Source of the DNA: Actinomortierella ambigua
Lineage: Eukaryota > Mortierellomycota > Mortierellomycetes > Mortierellales > Mortierellaceae
Direction of reading: 5' to 3'
Length of the DNA stretch: 57,291 nucleotides
Assembly: GCA_016098155.1 (NCBI GenBank)
Contig: JAAAJB010000037.1
Coordinates: 51,068-108,358 of the forward strand
Made by a program: the position numbers and the translations under genes. Position 1 is the first letter of the stretch, and the number at the start of each line of letters is the position of its first letter. The notes under the pieces are model-generated. The model ran no database searches. It was not told the origin of the DNA and worked only from the letters and a program-made list of their open reading frames with translations. Below are positions 22,201 through 33,990 of the stretch, piece after piece.

Positions 22201-25200
22201 TCGTAGGGTATAGTTCTCAATCACAATAGCAACAAACAACGACGTCACAAAATAGCCACCGGCGAGGTTGAACACGACAAAGAAGAGCGCATTGTATCGC
22301 GCAGCATCCTGGGATGGTTGGTAGGCAAGACCGACAATATCGCGAGCAGTATTCATGACGCCTGTCCAACCCTCCTGCGAAACAATTTCGAAGAGGATCA
22401 GGAATGACGCGCCAAAGTTGTTGAAGCTGTACTCGGAAGGGTTCGCCCAGACTCTGGGCTTGAGCAATGGGACACCGTTGAGGTCGTCGGTAAAGCTGCC
22501 TACGCACTCCTGCATGCTTGCGACCGTGTCATCGTTGCAGGCAAAGAAGAGCCCCATAAAGAGATGAAGTCCATAAATGGCAAAGGGGACAATCATCGCC
22601 AGCGATAGCAACGCCGCATCAAAGAGCCGAGGGAAACCCTTGACCAAGACTGCGTAAAAGGTTTCCTTGATGTAGGCGGACTGGTTGATCAACCGCAAAG
22701 CTCGAAGCGCCTTGAGAGACCGAACGAAGCGCGAGATGCCCTGCGACTTGGCTAGATCCGCAAACATTGGAATATAGAGCGTGATCAAGACAAAGAGATC
22801 AATCTTGTTCCAGAGCGTCTTTAGATAGGCATCTGGCGTGAACAAGAAGCCGTCGGCAATCGAGCGGATCAAAAACTCGACAGTGAAGATGGCTGGGAAT
22901 ACAAAGTCAGAGACCCGAATGGCCACAGACTGCTCATCTGGAGGCAGGTTGCTCTGACGAAAGCGCCAAACCGGAGTGGTAATGGCCGCAACGAGCACAC
23001 AGGCAAGAATGGCAACGGTGACAGTCGTGTTAAACATGCGGCTCCATATGGGATGTTGGGGATCACCATGTACTCTGTAGCCACGACCTGGCGTCACGAT
23101 ACTCTGACAGAACCGTCGCACTTTGCTCTTGTAACCAAAGATGAATAGCGATCGAGACTGAAGCGAGTCTTTAGAGAAGAATCGCCTCCGCTCGCTCGGA
23201 ACGGTCTCAACATGCTCCTCGAGCGCTCTTGCTCGAGGCGGTGCCGCATACAAGAAAGGGTCTTGGAAGCTCAGAGGAACACGCGATTGCCCATCTCCTC
23301 CAAGAAGAGTATCCTTCAGTGCATCGCGCTCTCGATGGCTATTGATCAAGGCATCTATGCGCATCTCAGCCATGGTGGCCTTGTCTCCGTCTGGTGCTGC
23401 AGCCTGATTGAATCGGACACCTTTACCGCCTTTGGTGTCTCCGGCCAAGGCTTTGGCATCTTTTCCACCTTTGCTGTCACTTCCTTGCTTAAGTGCGTCA
23501 GTGTTGTCGCTATGGAACAATGCTGTGTCACCAAGCAGGAACTGCCGAACGAGGTATTTGCGACGCTTATGAATAATGCCGGATGACATGTTGTCGATAC
23601 CAATGGAATTGGGAATGGGCTTGAGATAACGATAGAGATCCCATTTGACCTCCCGCAGAGCTCCACCCATCTTGCTCACAAACTCCTCGATCTGCTGAGA
23701 GCGCTTGGATGACTCTGGGATCTCAAAGTTCTCCATGATGATAGCAATCAACATGTTGACCAGAACGACTATCAAGAGGAGGAAAAAAAAAAAAGAGAAG
23801 ACAGGCCATGAGTATATGATTTGAGATTGATCGGCATACCTTCACAAAGTCATCTTATTGGGCCTTGTAAGGGCCGGGACGTGAAGCTCTTACAGTTGGC
23901 AAAGCTGTAGAAGGCGATAATGAATATGGCTGCAAAGGCAACCTGTCGTTGCGAGAGCTCCGACTTCATCGCACTATACAGAATATCTGTCCAGTTCTCG
24001 CCCGAGAAAACCTATGTGGTAAATTCGCTGAGCGTGAGTAAATCATGTGATTGTTGAGTACTTCAACCATGCTAATCCTGGCTCGAGACGCACCTGATAA
24101 ACCCCGAGGTAGCTGGTGTAAAAGTCTGAGAAATTCATATGCTGATCTTGTTCAACCACATCTCGGAACATCAATGCCGCCATGACGGCTACAATGGCAA
24201 GGAACATCCCGATGAAGAAGAGCAAATTTGCAAGACCCACAAGACTACCCAAAACGCGGACCTACAAAAAAACCATTAGTTAGCAAGAATGAAAGTAGTA
24301 TGCGAGTGACCCTGAAAATGCGAAGAGACCGTATCGGGGGGATTGTCATCACACATACAATAAGCGATCGAAGGCGTTCGACATAGATCACTGGCCGGTA
24401 GATACGGAGAACCTGAAAAACTGTGAGGTACTTGTATGCTGTGCTGTTATGGATAGGCCCAATTTGGATGCACAGAGTCACCAGCACGAGGAACAGGTCC
24501 ATACAGTTCTTTTTGGACTTGAAGAATGTGCTTGTCTTTGGAATATGAACAAGAAATCGGATGACAATATCGACTGCAAATGCTATTGTGAAACCAAGCT
24601 CGATCCGCTCTAATAATACCCGGAGTTTGGATGTTGTTGCGTCTCTCGTTAGATATGAGGGTAGGTGTACTATGATGCTTTGTGCTAAAGCGACTCTCAT
24701 GTGAAACAATTGGGCGTCCTTACCAAGTCCTGCAAGCTCTTCAGACGTCATGGTGTATCGACGCAAGCACTGAAAGCAGAGGTCTACGATGATGGCAATG
24801 ACCCAGAGGCATTCCAAGCGATGCACAATCATACGCAACGAGCTCACGCGTTCCATTTCCTCGGGTCGATACGTGTATCCTTCAGTACTCTCCGTTAGAA
24901 TGTTAGGGTTTTTACTATAGCGGAAAAAAAAAAGGCGTGATAAAGAGTTAGCATTCGCCTCCTCACAACAAGTCCAATAAACGAATGTTCTCCAATGTTC
25001 ACCTACTTCTCAGATGTCGTGAAGGCAGAGTTGTTGTGCGAATCGTCACGGATTTTGGCAAACATCTCGTTGATGACGGCAATAAACAGGTTGAGGATCC
25101 AAAAGTTCATGACCAAGACGACAACCACAAAGTAGATTGACGACCACGAGTACTCGGCATCCATGACGACATACATCAAATCGGTCCACGTCTGTCCAGT

Positions 25201-27474
25201 CATCAGCACATACACGGGAATCAGGGCTGAATAAATGGCGTCGAATGATACAGCCTGTTCGTAGTTTTCACCAACATCCTAAGAGGGAAAGAGAGAGAAA
25301 TAAATTCGATGTACTGTAAGTATCATGTTATTGGGCAACATAGGCCCTGTCGGCTCTCACACTTTCAAATCTAAAGGACAATTGTTTGTTATACCTTGCA
25401 GATATATCCGTGAGAGCATGTGTACCCTTTTGGTGAGGTGAGACTAATTGTGCCATCCTTTGTGATGTAAGAAACCTTCTCCAATGGATTGCTGACGTTG
25501 TAAAATGATCCACAAGTTGTATCCAATTGCGTGATGTCGTCGAGTGAAACGCAGCGTCGCGACATTGATCCCTTGAATGCTTGAACGCCAACAATGCTAC
25601 AATATGAGAGGATACAATGAGCGTCGTGTACATGTTCCTTTGTAGAGGAGTAGAATGGGCTAATGATACACAGCATTTGATGTTTCGATCACCGAGTGCA
25701 TACCTGAAGAGGATGAAGAAAAATGCAATGAAAAGAGTGACATTGACAAGCAGAGGTACAGACTTCTTCAACGAGCGCAGGATGGTCTCCGAGCCTGAAG
25801 TGATGTTGATAAGGCGTATGGTGCGCATGGCGGCGATAGTTTTGAAGATGTAGACTTGTTGAACTCCCGCGAGCAAAAGAATAATATCGATCCAATAGCA
25901 GACAACAGCAACAAAGTCGATCCGATTGAAGGTGTGGCGCAAAAATGGAGCTTCTGCGTACGGGCTAGCGAGGAACTGAGGACGATAGGCAACAATTGGA
26001 TCCAGATAGGTGGGAATCAACTGCCCAACAGATGTCTGCCGCCCAACAGCAAAGTCAAGGAGAGTAGTAGCTCGACTCCCTGGCGTAGTATGGGATATCG
26101 ACGGTGAAGAAGGTGTCCGTTCGTGGTGTCTAAATGTGGAGGTAGGTCTGATAGTCTCCATTCGCTTGCCAAATGCGTTAGGGTCCTTTTTTAGGATGGT
26201 TGGGTTGGTAAAGTGCAGGTTATCGCGCCTTTCGGGTTTTCTGAACCACTTCCTGATCCGTGCCTCGTCCTCTGGATAGATGAAGAGCCCCTGGACGATA
26301 ATGCGCGATCCAATTTCAAGCCTATGAGGAATCAAAAGCATGACATTAAGGGCGATGAGTCTCCATAGTTGTTAATTGGAATGTCACTCCTAGCATCGTA
26401 TCCAGCATCAGAATGTATCCTACGTGTAGAGCACAAAGATGACAAACAGGCCATAGCTTGTCCAATGATCGCCCCAAACATCCACGCGCTTGCCTGGAGC
26501 AGAAACCTCCCAAATGAGGAAAACAAGGTTCAAAACGAGTAGCAGTAATAATGCGAGCTCGACCCATCTACTCGAGACCAATTGAACCAAAAGGGATTAG
26601 CCTTTTCTTATCACTACGAACACGGAGCAGATCATCAATCCACTCGCTCCACCTGGATGCGATCCTACCTTTGATTCAGGAGGTTGTAGAGTGATCGCCG
26701 CAGCTTGCTTTCTGGACCAAATATGAACAAGCTGTGACCTTCCAGGGGATATTCGTTTGCCCAAGGGTCTATCGAAGGCGTACGTGTGGGCTGTTGTAAA
26801 GTTGCAGACGGAGATGGTGTTGTGCTTGGCAAGTTTTGGCCGCTGGGCGATGTAGGCGCTGTTGTCGCTTTTCCTGTTCCCTCAGTCGTCGCTGTAGCGT
26901 CCGTTGGCGCTGGTACTGGTGACGACGCTGACTGCGGCTGTGGTGTGGCTGTAGCAGAAGGCGTCAAAGAAGTCGAGGAGGATGTTTTCCTAGTACCAAT
27001 GGCTGGGCGATCTATCCTGGATCTTGCGCCTCGGAGGTTGACGACCCGCGTCGAGGCACGGCCTAGAGCATCACGAACGCTCTCCATTGCAGCAGAGGCT
27101 GTGGAACCTTGCTTGGGCGGGTGTTGAGCAAGGGATGAAGACCCAAGGGCTCCGTCACTTGAGGAAGGCAAAGGTGGTGGACGGCCCTCCTCTTCGCATG
27201 AGGGGTCCGAAGCTGGCGAAAAGGTATCACGCGAGCCACCAAGAAGTTGTTCCTGTGAGTCCATTGAGACAGGCATGCCGGGTCGTGCTGTCAAGGCTAT
27301 CCGCTCTTCCTTGGGAGCCAGGTCATAGTCTACAGCAGACATTTCGGAAGGACGTCGAGCAAGCTCTGACCATGCATTGCTCGTGGCAGTGTTGGAGATG
27401 CCCAGACCTTCCTCATTCTCTCGTACGGGGTCACGAATGGATTCATAGCGAGGACTTGAGCGGCCTAGAAACAT
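19203..27474 (-). CDS. CCH1: Cch1-type voltage-gated calcium channel alpha subunit, copy A
   Basis: Thirteen exons in transcript order: 27474-26669, 26567-26424, 26321-25704, 25596-25395, 25278-25007, 24914-24724, 24642-24311, 24261-24094, 24011-23894, 23768-21692, 21587-21411, 21305-20981 and 20864-19203; 2363 residues. This is the pore subunit of the fungal high-affinity Ca2+ uptake system, which works at the plasma membrane with Mid1. Four six-helix repeats are evident. P-loops are TGQTW (Gln619, domain I), SGENW (Glu916), SQEGW (Glu1416) and STGEGW (Glu1703). S4 helices are modestly charged; the domain III S4 (RSLKALRALRL) is the best. An EF-hand-like loop, DVDQTGFIQEKD (1793-1804), follows the last S6. 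The first ~250 and last ~500 residues are disordered and Ser/Gly/Pro-rich, so their ends are less certain. The 49-nt intron at 24262-24310 has a weak GTCACT donor. It is paralogous to copy B on the opposite strand. Confidence 0.9.
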
Positions 27475-28393
27475 TGTCCGCCAAGAGTGTGGATGAGTGA
27501 ACTGATCAGCCCTGGAGGTTTTGGACTTTAGCTTTTGTCTTCGTTGAGAAGCCTAAAAAAGAAAGCCAGGGACAGGAGGCGGGTGCCGAGCAGAGGAAAT
27601 GAGTGCGGGAGAGGGGCGAAGAGGACGAGGTGGAGAAGAGAAAGGAGGGCGAAGAGGAGCAGAGGCAGAGGTAGAAGAGAAAAGAAGGGTGGGCTTGGGG
27701 GACAAAATGAGGGGTTCAGAAGTGTTGGCGGCAGGAGTGAAGAACAGCAGACTGGGTCTGGGCATATTCAACCTTGTGAGGCGGTGCCCCCGATAGGTTT
27801 CTCTCGTGGCACGTTCCTTTTTTTAAAAAAGTGTGTACCACGACATTGACAAGTCTCAGCCCTTTTCTTCATGTTTAAACGACGTTTCAATAATGCATGA
27901 GCCGACTATGGGTCATTACCATGATCGATCACGGGAGGACGAGGCGACACCCCCGAGCCAGCTGTGCCGTCGCTCATCAAGAGTCTCGTCAAGGAGGATC
28001 ACGGTTCCTTGACAGGATGAATGCGGCCAAAATAAAATAGGGGGGGGGGTGGGCTGGCAAGAAGGTTTATGGTGTGTCTTGGACGACAAGATAGGGACGG
28101 AGTGTGAGGTGTGGGCAATGATGGAATTGCGAGCACAATGAAAGGTGGAGAGATTGAGCCAACAGCAAGCGAGAGCAAGAGGGAATGAGGGAGGGAAAAA
28201 AAAAAGGCAAAGGGGGTTCAACCCATGTTCCTGAGCTGGGAACCATCAGTGTACATCCCATTTATTATTGCATTTCGTTGTCTGTCTATTTTCAGCCAAC
28301 GAAACAAAAAAGTCCCCCCCTCTCGTCACCCTCCCCACAAAACGCTGTCATCGCATGTTGAAGAGCACACATCATTCTCTCTGACATCCCAGA
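27475..28393. other. Intergenic: divergent CCH1-A / phosphatase promoters
   Basis: These 919 bases separate two divergent genes. About 27560-27700 is an AG-rich tract on the plus strand, which explains the Arg/Glu-rich open frames there. A G-run lies at 28041-28050 and an A-run at 28197-28204. No gene or RNA is recognised. Confidence 0.5.
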
Positions 28394-29563
28394 ATGCATA
28401 AACAAGGTGCCTCCGCCTCTGCCGCCCTGACAGCTGCCGCTGCAAGGACGCGTTTGCCTGCTTTTCTCCGAATTGACCCTAGCTCCCCCACCATCGTACA
28501 AAAGTTTGAGCGCCTTAGTCGTGACGAGCGAGAGCGTCTCCGGAACGCATTCACGTCCGACTCACCCTTCTCGCTGCTGGAGGCGACAGATGAGGACAAC
28601 ATGGATGAGAATCGATGTACGTTTCTTGTTGCTTCCTTTTATGCAGTTTGACAGATGATTTCTCTCTCTTCGTGGGTTCTCGACACTCGCTCAACCACAA
28701 TCCTGTTTTAATTTACCTCACTTTCATTAGACAGAGATATCTTGCCATACATGGGGTCACAGGTCAAGGTCCATGTGGTACCCGGTTCCAAAACGCTATC
28801 ATCTCCGTATATGAACGCCAACAAAATCACGGCCCCAGCGTTGTTCAAGACAAGCCTGCCCCCAGACTGGCCGGGGTATATTGCCACGCAGGCCCCTTTG
28901 CCAACGACGCAGGCCAAGTTTTGGCACATGGTCCAGGAGGAAGGAGTAGACACTATCGTGTGCCTTACGGCTGTCGCAGAAGATAGAAGGTTCCGAGCCC
29001 AAAAGGCAGAGCGATACTGGCCTTTGGCGGGGCAGACGGATGAGTACGAGGGAGGGCTGTCGGTCAAGAGCCTTGAGACCTCGGACCACGCAAGTGCTGA
29101 GGTCGCCTACAGATACTATGAGATCTCAAGTAAGGACAGCGCACCCCGGAAAGTGCTTCTAGTCCAGTATCAAGGTTGGCCTGACCATGGCGTGCCACGC
29201 ACGACGAACAGCTTGGAGGAGATGCTTTACCGGATTCGGGAATGGAAGAAGGACTCTTCTAGGTCCACTCGCCCGACCCCTATTGTGGTTCATTGCAGCG
29301 CGGGGTGTGGTCGTACTGGTACTTTTTGTACGATTGACACTGTGCTCACTGTCCTCGAGCACACAGGATATCCGCATCTGAAACGGAACACAGTACCTCA
29401 GGAACAGCAAATTTCAACGCAGCCAAATGCTTACAACTGGCAGACTGAACAGGACCTTATCTTTGACGCCACATCGTCCTTCCGCCAGGAGCGCATGCTC
29501 ATGATCCAGACAGCTTCTCAATACCAATTTTGCTATCGCGTCCTTCAAGAGTTGTGCTGCTAG
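28394..29563 (+). CDS. Non-receptor protein tyrosine phosphatase
   Basis: Two exons, 28394-28616 and 28731-29563, coding for 351 residues of essentially one PTP catalytic domain. Visible elements in order are the YMNAN substrate-recognition region, TQAPLPTTQAKFW, the acid loop WPDHGVP, the signature loop HCSAGCGRTGTF with catalytic Cys, and the Q-loop MIQTASQYQFCY near the C-terminus. All catalytic residues (loop Cys and Arg, WPD Asp, Q-loop Gln) are present, so it should be active. Fungal relatives (Ptp1/Pyp type) dephosphorylate stress or mating MAP kinases; which substrate applies here cannot be told. There is no docking region, transmembrane segment or SH2 domain. A poly(A)-signal-like AATAAA lies 18 bases after the stop. 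It is divergent from CCH1-A and shares orientation with the downstream glutamine synthetase. Confidence 0.92.
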
Positions 29564-30060
29564 CTCGTCGCGTGGCCTAAAATAAACTTGCTTATCATGT
29601 GTTTGCGAAATTGGTGGCGATCAGTATGGTACTGATTCTCGGTATTGAGTCTTGCCCGCGAATGCATACCTTTTTTTTTCGGACGGTTCTCCACTTTCCC
29701 ACTTTCCCACCTTTGACCCTGCGATAACAAGATTAGCCTCCTCACATCTATCAATGGGCTGCATTGATTTATTTTTGGGTGCGATAGGCATCATGTAAAA
29801 CCATGCCGTGCCACGCCATGCCGCGCCACGCCACACGCGCCGTGAGCGCCTGGTATGAAGCTCCTCGTGCAGGCAGCAAGGCCCTCAAAAGCATTTTGTC
29901 ACCACGGATACAAGCTTAAACTCAAAATAACATTCAGCTTTCCAGGCAAAGATAGCAATGCCAAACTTGGAGTATCTTCACAGTTACAACCCACGCGCTC
30001 CCTCGCTCTCTCTTTCCCAGCAGGAAAGCTTGTCTTGTGATCTGGGGCAAGTTTTTTCAA

Positions 30061-30323
30061 AGATAGGCCAATGTCATCAAATATCACGGAAAGATAATCC
30101 GTTGTCGAAGATAGCCATGGGATGTGGTCGATGTTTAACGCATCAAGATTGCCGAGATAGAGTATGATGGATTGGAATTGACAAAAAGTGATCTCCATTC
30201 CTATTGTGGATAAGAATCGATATCAATGGTATCAGAGTCTTCTGGCGGGACGGATGCGAGGACGATAGCTAATTCATTTGCATGGGTAAGAGCAAACTTG
30301 CCGTAGAGGCGCAAGAGAGATAA
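30061..30323 (+). promoter_or_regulatory. Cluster of six GATA-factor-type sites upstream of GSIII
   Basis: Six HGATAR hexamers lie on the plus strand at 30061, 30092, 30109, 30155, 30263 and 30318. Fungal GATA activators (AreA/Nit2/Gln3 class) bind HGATAR, often in clusters, upstream of nitrogen-assimilation genes. About one site by chance is expected in this length over both strands. The cluster lies roughly 0.9-1.2 kb upstream of the glutamine synthetase ATG. Direct regulation is inference. Confidence 0.4.
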
Positions 30324-31046
30324 CACTGACCATGCCATTTGCCACCCGGCCTCCTACCGCCTCCTACCGCCTCTTGACTTTGTACTTTGGACTCTGGCAA
30401 GCTGAATAGTACTCAGTTGCAAGCGCATCGTCCTAAAAAGAGTATAGATGTATCATTTGTCTGTATATTGTGCTTTCGGGCAAAAAAAAAAAAAAAAGAC
30501 AGGGTGTTGGATTTAGCCACTGGAGGGGTGGAATGTGGGGGGACAAGACCAGAGCAGCCTGCCTCGGAGGTGAGAGGACAAAATTGGTGGCATCGATCAA
30601 GCGTCAACGGCTGAATACGGGCAACAGAAACCCGCCACTGGGAATGAGAGAGAGGGTCCCCCCCCCTCCAATATCAACTCTCGGACAATTTGAGGGTCTT
30701 ATTGCCACATGAGAGTGCGTCTCTTTCTGTTGCTCCGTACTTACCCTATTGTGTCAGTCAAATCAACAAGACTGAAAAAAAGAAGGTTAGCTGTCATGGG
30801 CGAAAAGAGTGGATGGTTCGGATCAAGTCGTGCTACCTTCTTTGGAGAGGGAAAGAGAATGAGAGTGTCTGTGTGGGACAGGGACAGGGGAGAGATTACC
30901 TACTTCCATCCTCTCTCTCTCCCCCCCTGTACCTTTCGCTATCTCCGTTTCCGTTCGTCCTCTCTCACTCGCTATCTTCAGTGGCTGGCTGTTCTTGAAT
31001 TAGCTTTCTAAAATCTGTCGAGTCACCGTTGCCTGGTTCCAAAACA

Positions 31047-31256
31047 AATAAAAGGGCCGACCCCTCTCTGTCGTTCCTGCATTCCCCACCTTTTTCCTTT
31101 TTTCCCATCTTTCTCTATCTCTTTCTCAGACTCTCTATTCGTCTTGCTTTCTCTGCATCTCTTTTTTCCCTCTACTTCCTCTCTTGTCTTTCGTTGTTGC
31201 GAACAATATCCCCCTCCCCCCAATCTCATCCTCTTTACTTGTAATTCACATATACC
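31047..31256 (+). promoter_or_regulatory. Core promoter and C/T-rich leader of GSIII
   Basis: A TATA-like AATAAAAG (31047-31054) is followed by about 190 bases of nearly continuous pyrimidine tract leading to the ATG. Long C/T tracts between TATA and start are typical of strongly expressed fungal genes and agree with the biased codon use of the gene downstream. Confidence 0.5.
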
Positions 31257-33990
31257 ATGTCTAACAGCGCTCGTGTCGAAACCCTGAAGGAGATTGTTGG
31301 CCGCTCTCCTCGCTCCATCACCTACCCCAAGACCCAGGACGGCAAGCCAAAGTACACCTCTGAGGTCTTTGGCGAGAATGTCTTCTCGCTGGCTCAGATG
31401 GCCAAGGCCCTGCCCAAGCCTGTCTTTGCCTCATTCATGAAGCAGCTGCGCGGTCGCCAGGCCCTGGACCGTGCTACCGCTGATGCTATTGCCCACGCTG
31501 TCCGCATCTGGGCTATGGACCGTGGTGCCACCCACTTTACTCACTGGTTCCAGCCTCAGACCGATACCACCGCTGAGAAGCATGATGCCTTCTTATCGCT
31601 CAAGTCGACCTTCACTGCTGCTGGCGAGGAGGTGAGTTTCTTTTATTTCTTTTCTTTTTCCTTTATCTATCTCTGCAAAGTGATTGAATCATAGAGCGTC
31701 AACACAAGGTTCCAGAAACATCAGGGATGACATCGGATCTATCAAACACCTTAAGTGCCGAGCAGTCCTGCTGCAGGGAACATCTCTCATTCGCCGTCAG
31801 TTTGGACAGAACGTCTTAGCAGGACCAACAGCGCCTTTTGTCAGTGGCGGCAACCAGCTTGACGGGAATTTCAGGATGAGGGGAGGCGAGAGGAGGATTC
31901 CTCTTTCCCCCTCTCTCCTGTCGATCAACACATCTGGAAAGAAGGGGGAGTGGTGGGACAGAGGAGATCGACAACCCCAACGACTGTCGATCTTGTCTCG
32001 TGCGCTTAGCAACTTTCCCAGGGCTGTAAACACGGGATTAACAAGGCGGCGTGTGCTCCTCTCTCTCTCCCTCTCTTCTCTCAAAAAGGTCACAGCCATC
32101 GACTCGTTCTCCGGCTCCCAGCTGCTTCAGGCTGAGCCCGATGCTTCCTCCTTCCCCTCCGGCGGTATGCGTTCCACTTTTGAAGCCCGTGGCTACACTG
32201 TCTGGGACACAACCTCGCCCATGTTCCTCCAGCCAGGTCCTCATGGTACCTCGGTCCTGTACATTCCCTCTGTCTTCATCTCGTATAACGGCGATGCCCT
32301 TGATGAGAAGACCGTCCTCCTGCGCTCGACCGAGCAGGTCTCCAAGGCTTGCTGCGAGCTGCTCAACCTTATCGACCCTGTTCCTCTGGGTGCTCAGCCC
32401 AAATACAGCCGTGTTTCTACCACCCTCGGTACGGAGCAGGAGTACTTCTTGATCGACCGTGCCCTCTATGCCCAGCGTCCCGATCTCAAGCACACTGGCC
32501 GCACCCTGGTCGGTAACCTGCCCCCCAAGCACCAGCAGATGGAGGACCACTACTTTGGACGTGTTCCTTCCAAGGTGATGGCCACCATGTCCGAGGCTGA
32601 GCTCGAGCTGATGCGCCTGGGTGTCCCAATCAAGACTCGTCACAACGAGGTCGCTCCCCAGCAGTTTGAGCTGGCCCCCATCTTTGAGGAGGCCTCGCTG
32701 GCCGTCGACCACAACCTCCTCACCATGGATGTGCTCGCAAAGGTCGCCCACAAGAACAAGCTCAAGGTTCTCTTCCACGAGAAGCCCTTTAAGGGCATCA
32801 ACGGCTCGGGCAAGCACTGCAACTGGTCCATGTCGACCGACCGTGGCGAGAACTTGCTCGACCCCACCGTCAAGCCTGAGACCAACTACCGCTTCCTGCT
32901 GATTCTCGCGGCCGTTCTGCACGCCGTCCACCAGCACGGAGGCCTTCTCCGCGCCACGATTGCCTCGGCCTCGAACGAGCACCGTCTCGGTGCCCAGGAG
33001 GCTCCCCCTGGCATTGTGTCTGCCTTCCTTGGTGAGCACCTTAACGAGGTCCTCAACTCGGTTGAGGAGGCCCGTCCACTCAAGAACTTCTCCAAGCCCG
33101 AGATCCAGTCCATCAAGCTTGGTGGCACTGTCCTGGATGTCAAGGTGGCCACTCTTCCCGCTATCTCGCGTGACCTGACGGATCGTAACCGCACTTCTCC
33201 TTTTGCCTTCACTGGCAACAAGTTTGAGTTCCGTGCCGTTGGCTCGAAGCAGTCGCCCTCGTTCCCTGTCACGGTCCTCAACGCTGCTGTTGCCTCGGCT
33301 CTCCAGGATGTCTCGGCCGCCCTTCGCAAGCAGATGGGTAGCAAGCCCGCTCCCTCGGACGCGGACAAGCTTGCTGTCATCCGTCAGTTCATTACCTCGA
33401 CCAAGGCCATCCGCTTCGAGGGCGATGGCTACTCGGATGCCTGGGTTGAGGAGGCTGAGCGCCGTGGTCTGCCCAACATCAAGAACTGCCCCGATGCCTT
33501 TGCTCAGCTCAACGACCCCAAGCACGTCGAGATGCTGACCAAGCTTGGTATCTTCTCCCGCAGCGAGCTGAGCGCCCGCTACCACATTCTGCATGAGCGC
33601 TATGCCAAGGATGTGCTGGTTGAGGCCAACACGATGCGCACCCTGCTCACTCAGCAGATCCTGCCCTCGGCCTTTGAGTACCGTGCCAACCTGGCCCAGA
33701 CGGCCGCACTCCTCAAGGGTATTGAGGGTGAGGGTGAGAGCCCCGAGCTCGTTGCCCTCAAGGCTATGACACCAGTTGTTAAGGACCTCCAGGCTGCCAT
33801 CAAGAAGCTCGAGGACTCTATCCACAACATGCACGTCGTCGAGGGTGACGCTGTTGCCGAGGCTGTCGTTGCCAACAAGGAGGTCGTGCCCGCTATGGGT
33901 GAGGCTCGCAAGCACGCCGATAAGCTCGAGGAGCTGACCGCCGACAAGTTCTACCCCATCCCCCGTTATAGCGAGATTCTGTGGTTCTAA
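31257..33990 (+). CDS. glnN: Glutamine synthetase type III
   Basis: Two exons, 31257-31631 and 32089-33990, give 758 residues, close to the ~700-730 of GSIII and about twice the size of the usual eukaryotic GSII. It makes glutamine from glutamate, ammonia and ATP. Visible GSIII features: EVFGENVFSL near the N-terminus, FPSGGMRSTFEARGYTVWD, GTEQEYFLID (metal/glutamate site), TRHNEVAPQQFELAPIFEE, GINGSGKHCNWSMS (ATP/glutamate region), and SASNEHRLGAQEAPP. The C-terminal ~200 residues are the helical domain peculiar to type III enzymes. Codons are strongly GC-ending with almost no TTA/CTA/TCA, which indicates high expression and also creates a long spurious antisense frame. The intron (457 nt, phase 0) is longer than most in the window. 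GSIII is known from bacteria, protists and some early-diverging fungi. Confidence 0.95.

Larger units (their letters stand above)
29564..31256. other. 1.7-kb upstream region of glutamine synthetase III
   Basis: No gene is supported. The first ~300 bases should contain the phosphatase 3' UTR. A short CCATGCC/GCCACGCC repeat lies at 29802-29834, a duplicated CCGCCTCCTA element at about 30349-30372, and an A-run at 30482-30497. A cluster of GATA sites and a C/T-rich leader within this region are listed separately. Confidence 0.55.

Noticed and set aside
24643..24723. Reading-through of CCH1-A domain II with a 27-residue insertion
   Set aside because: The stretch has a GTAAGG donor and an AG acceptor in phase; removing it restores an alignment with copy B (ERIELGFT / DRIELAFT), so it is an intron.
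27535..27849. Arg-rich frame between CCH1-A and the phosphatase
   Set aside because: It is the translation of an AG-rich tract; the reverse strand is equally open.
32038..33915. 625-codon open frame antisense to GSIII
   Set aside because: It mirrors the GSIII coding strand. The strong codon bias there avoids TTA, CTA and TCA, which removes antisense stops. The peptide has no domain.
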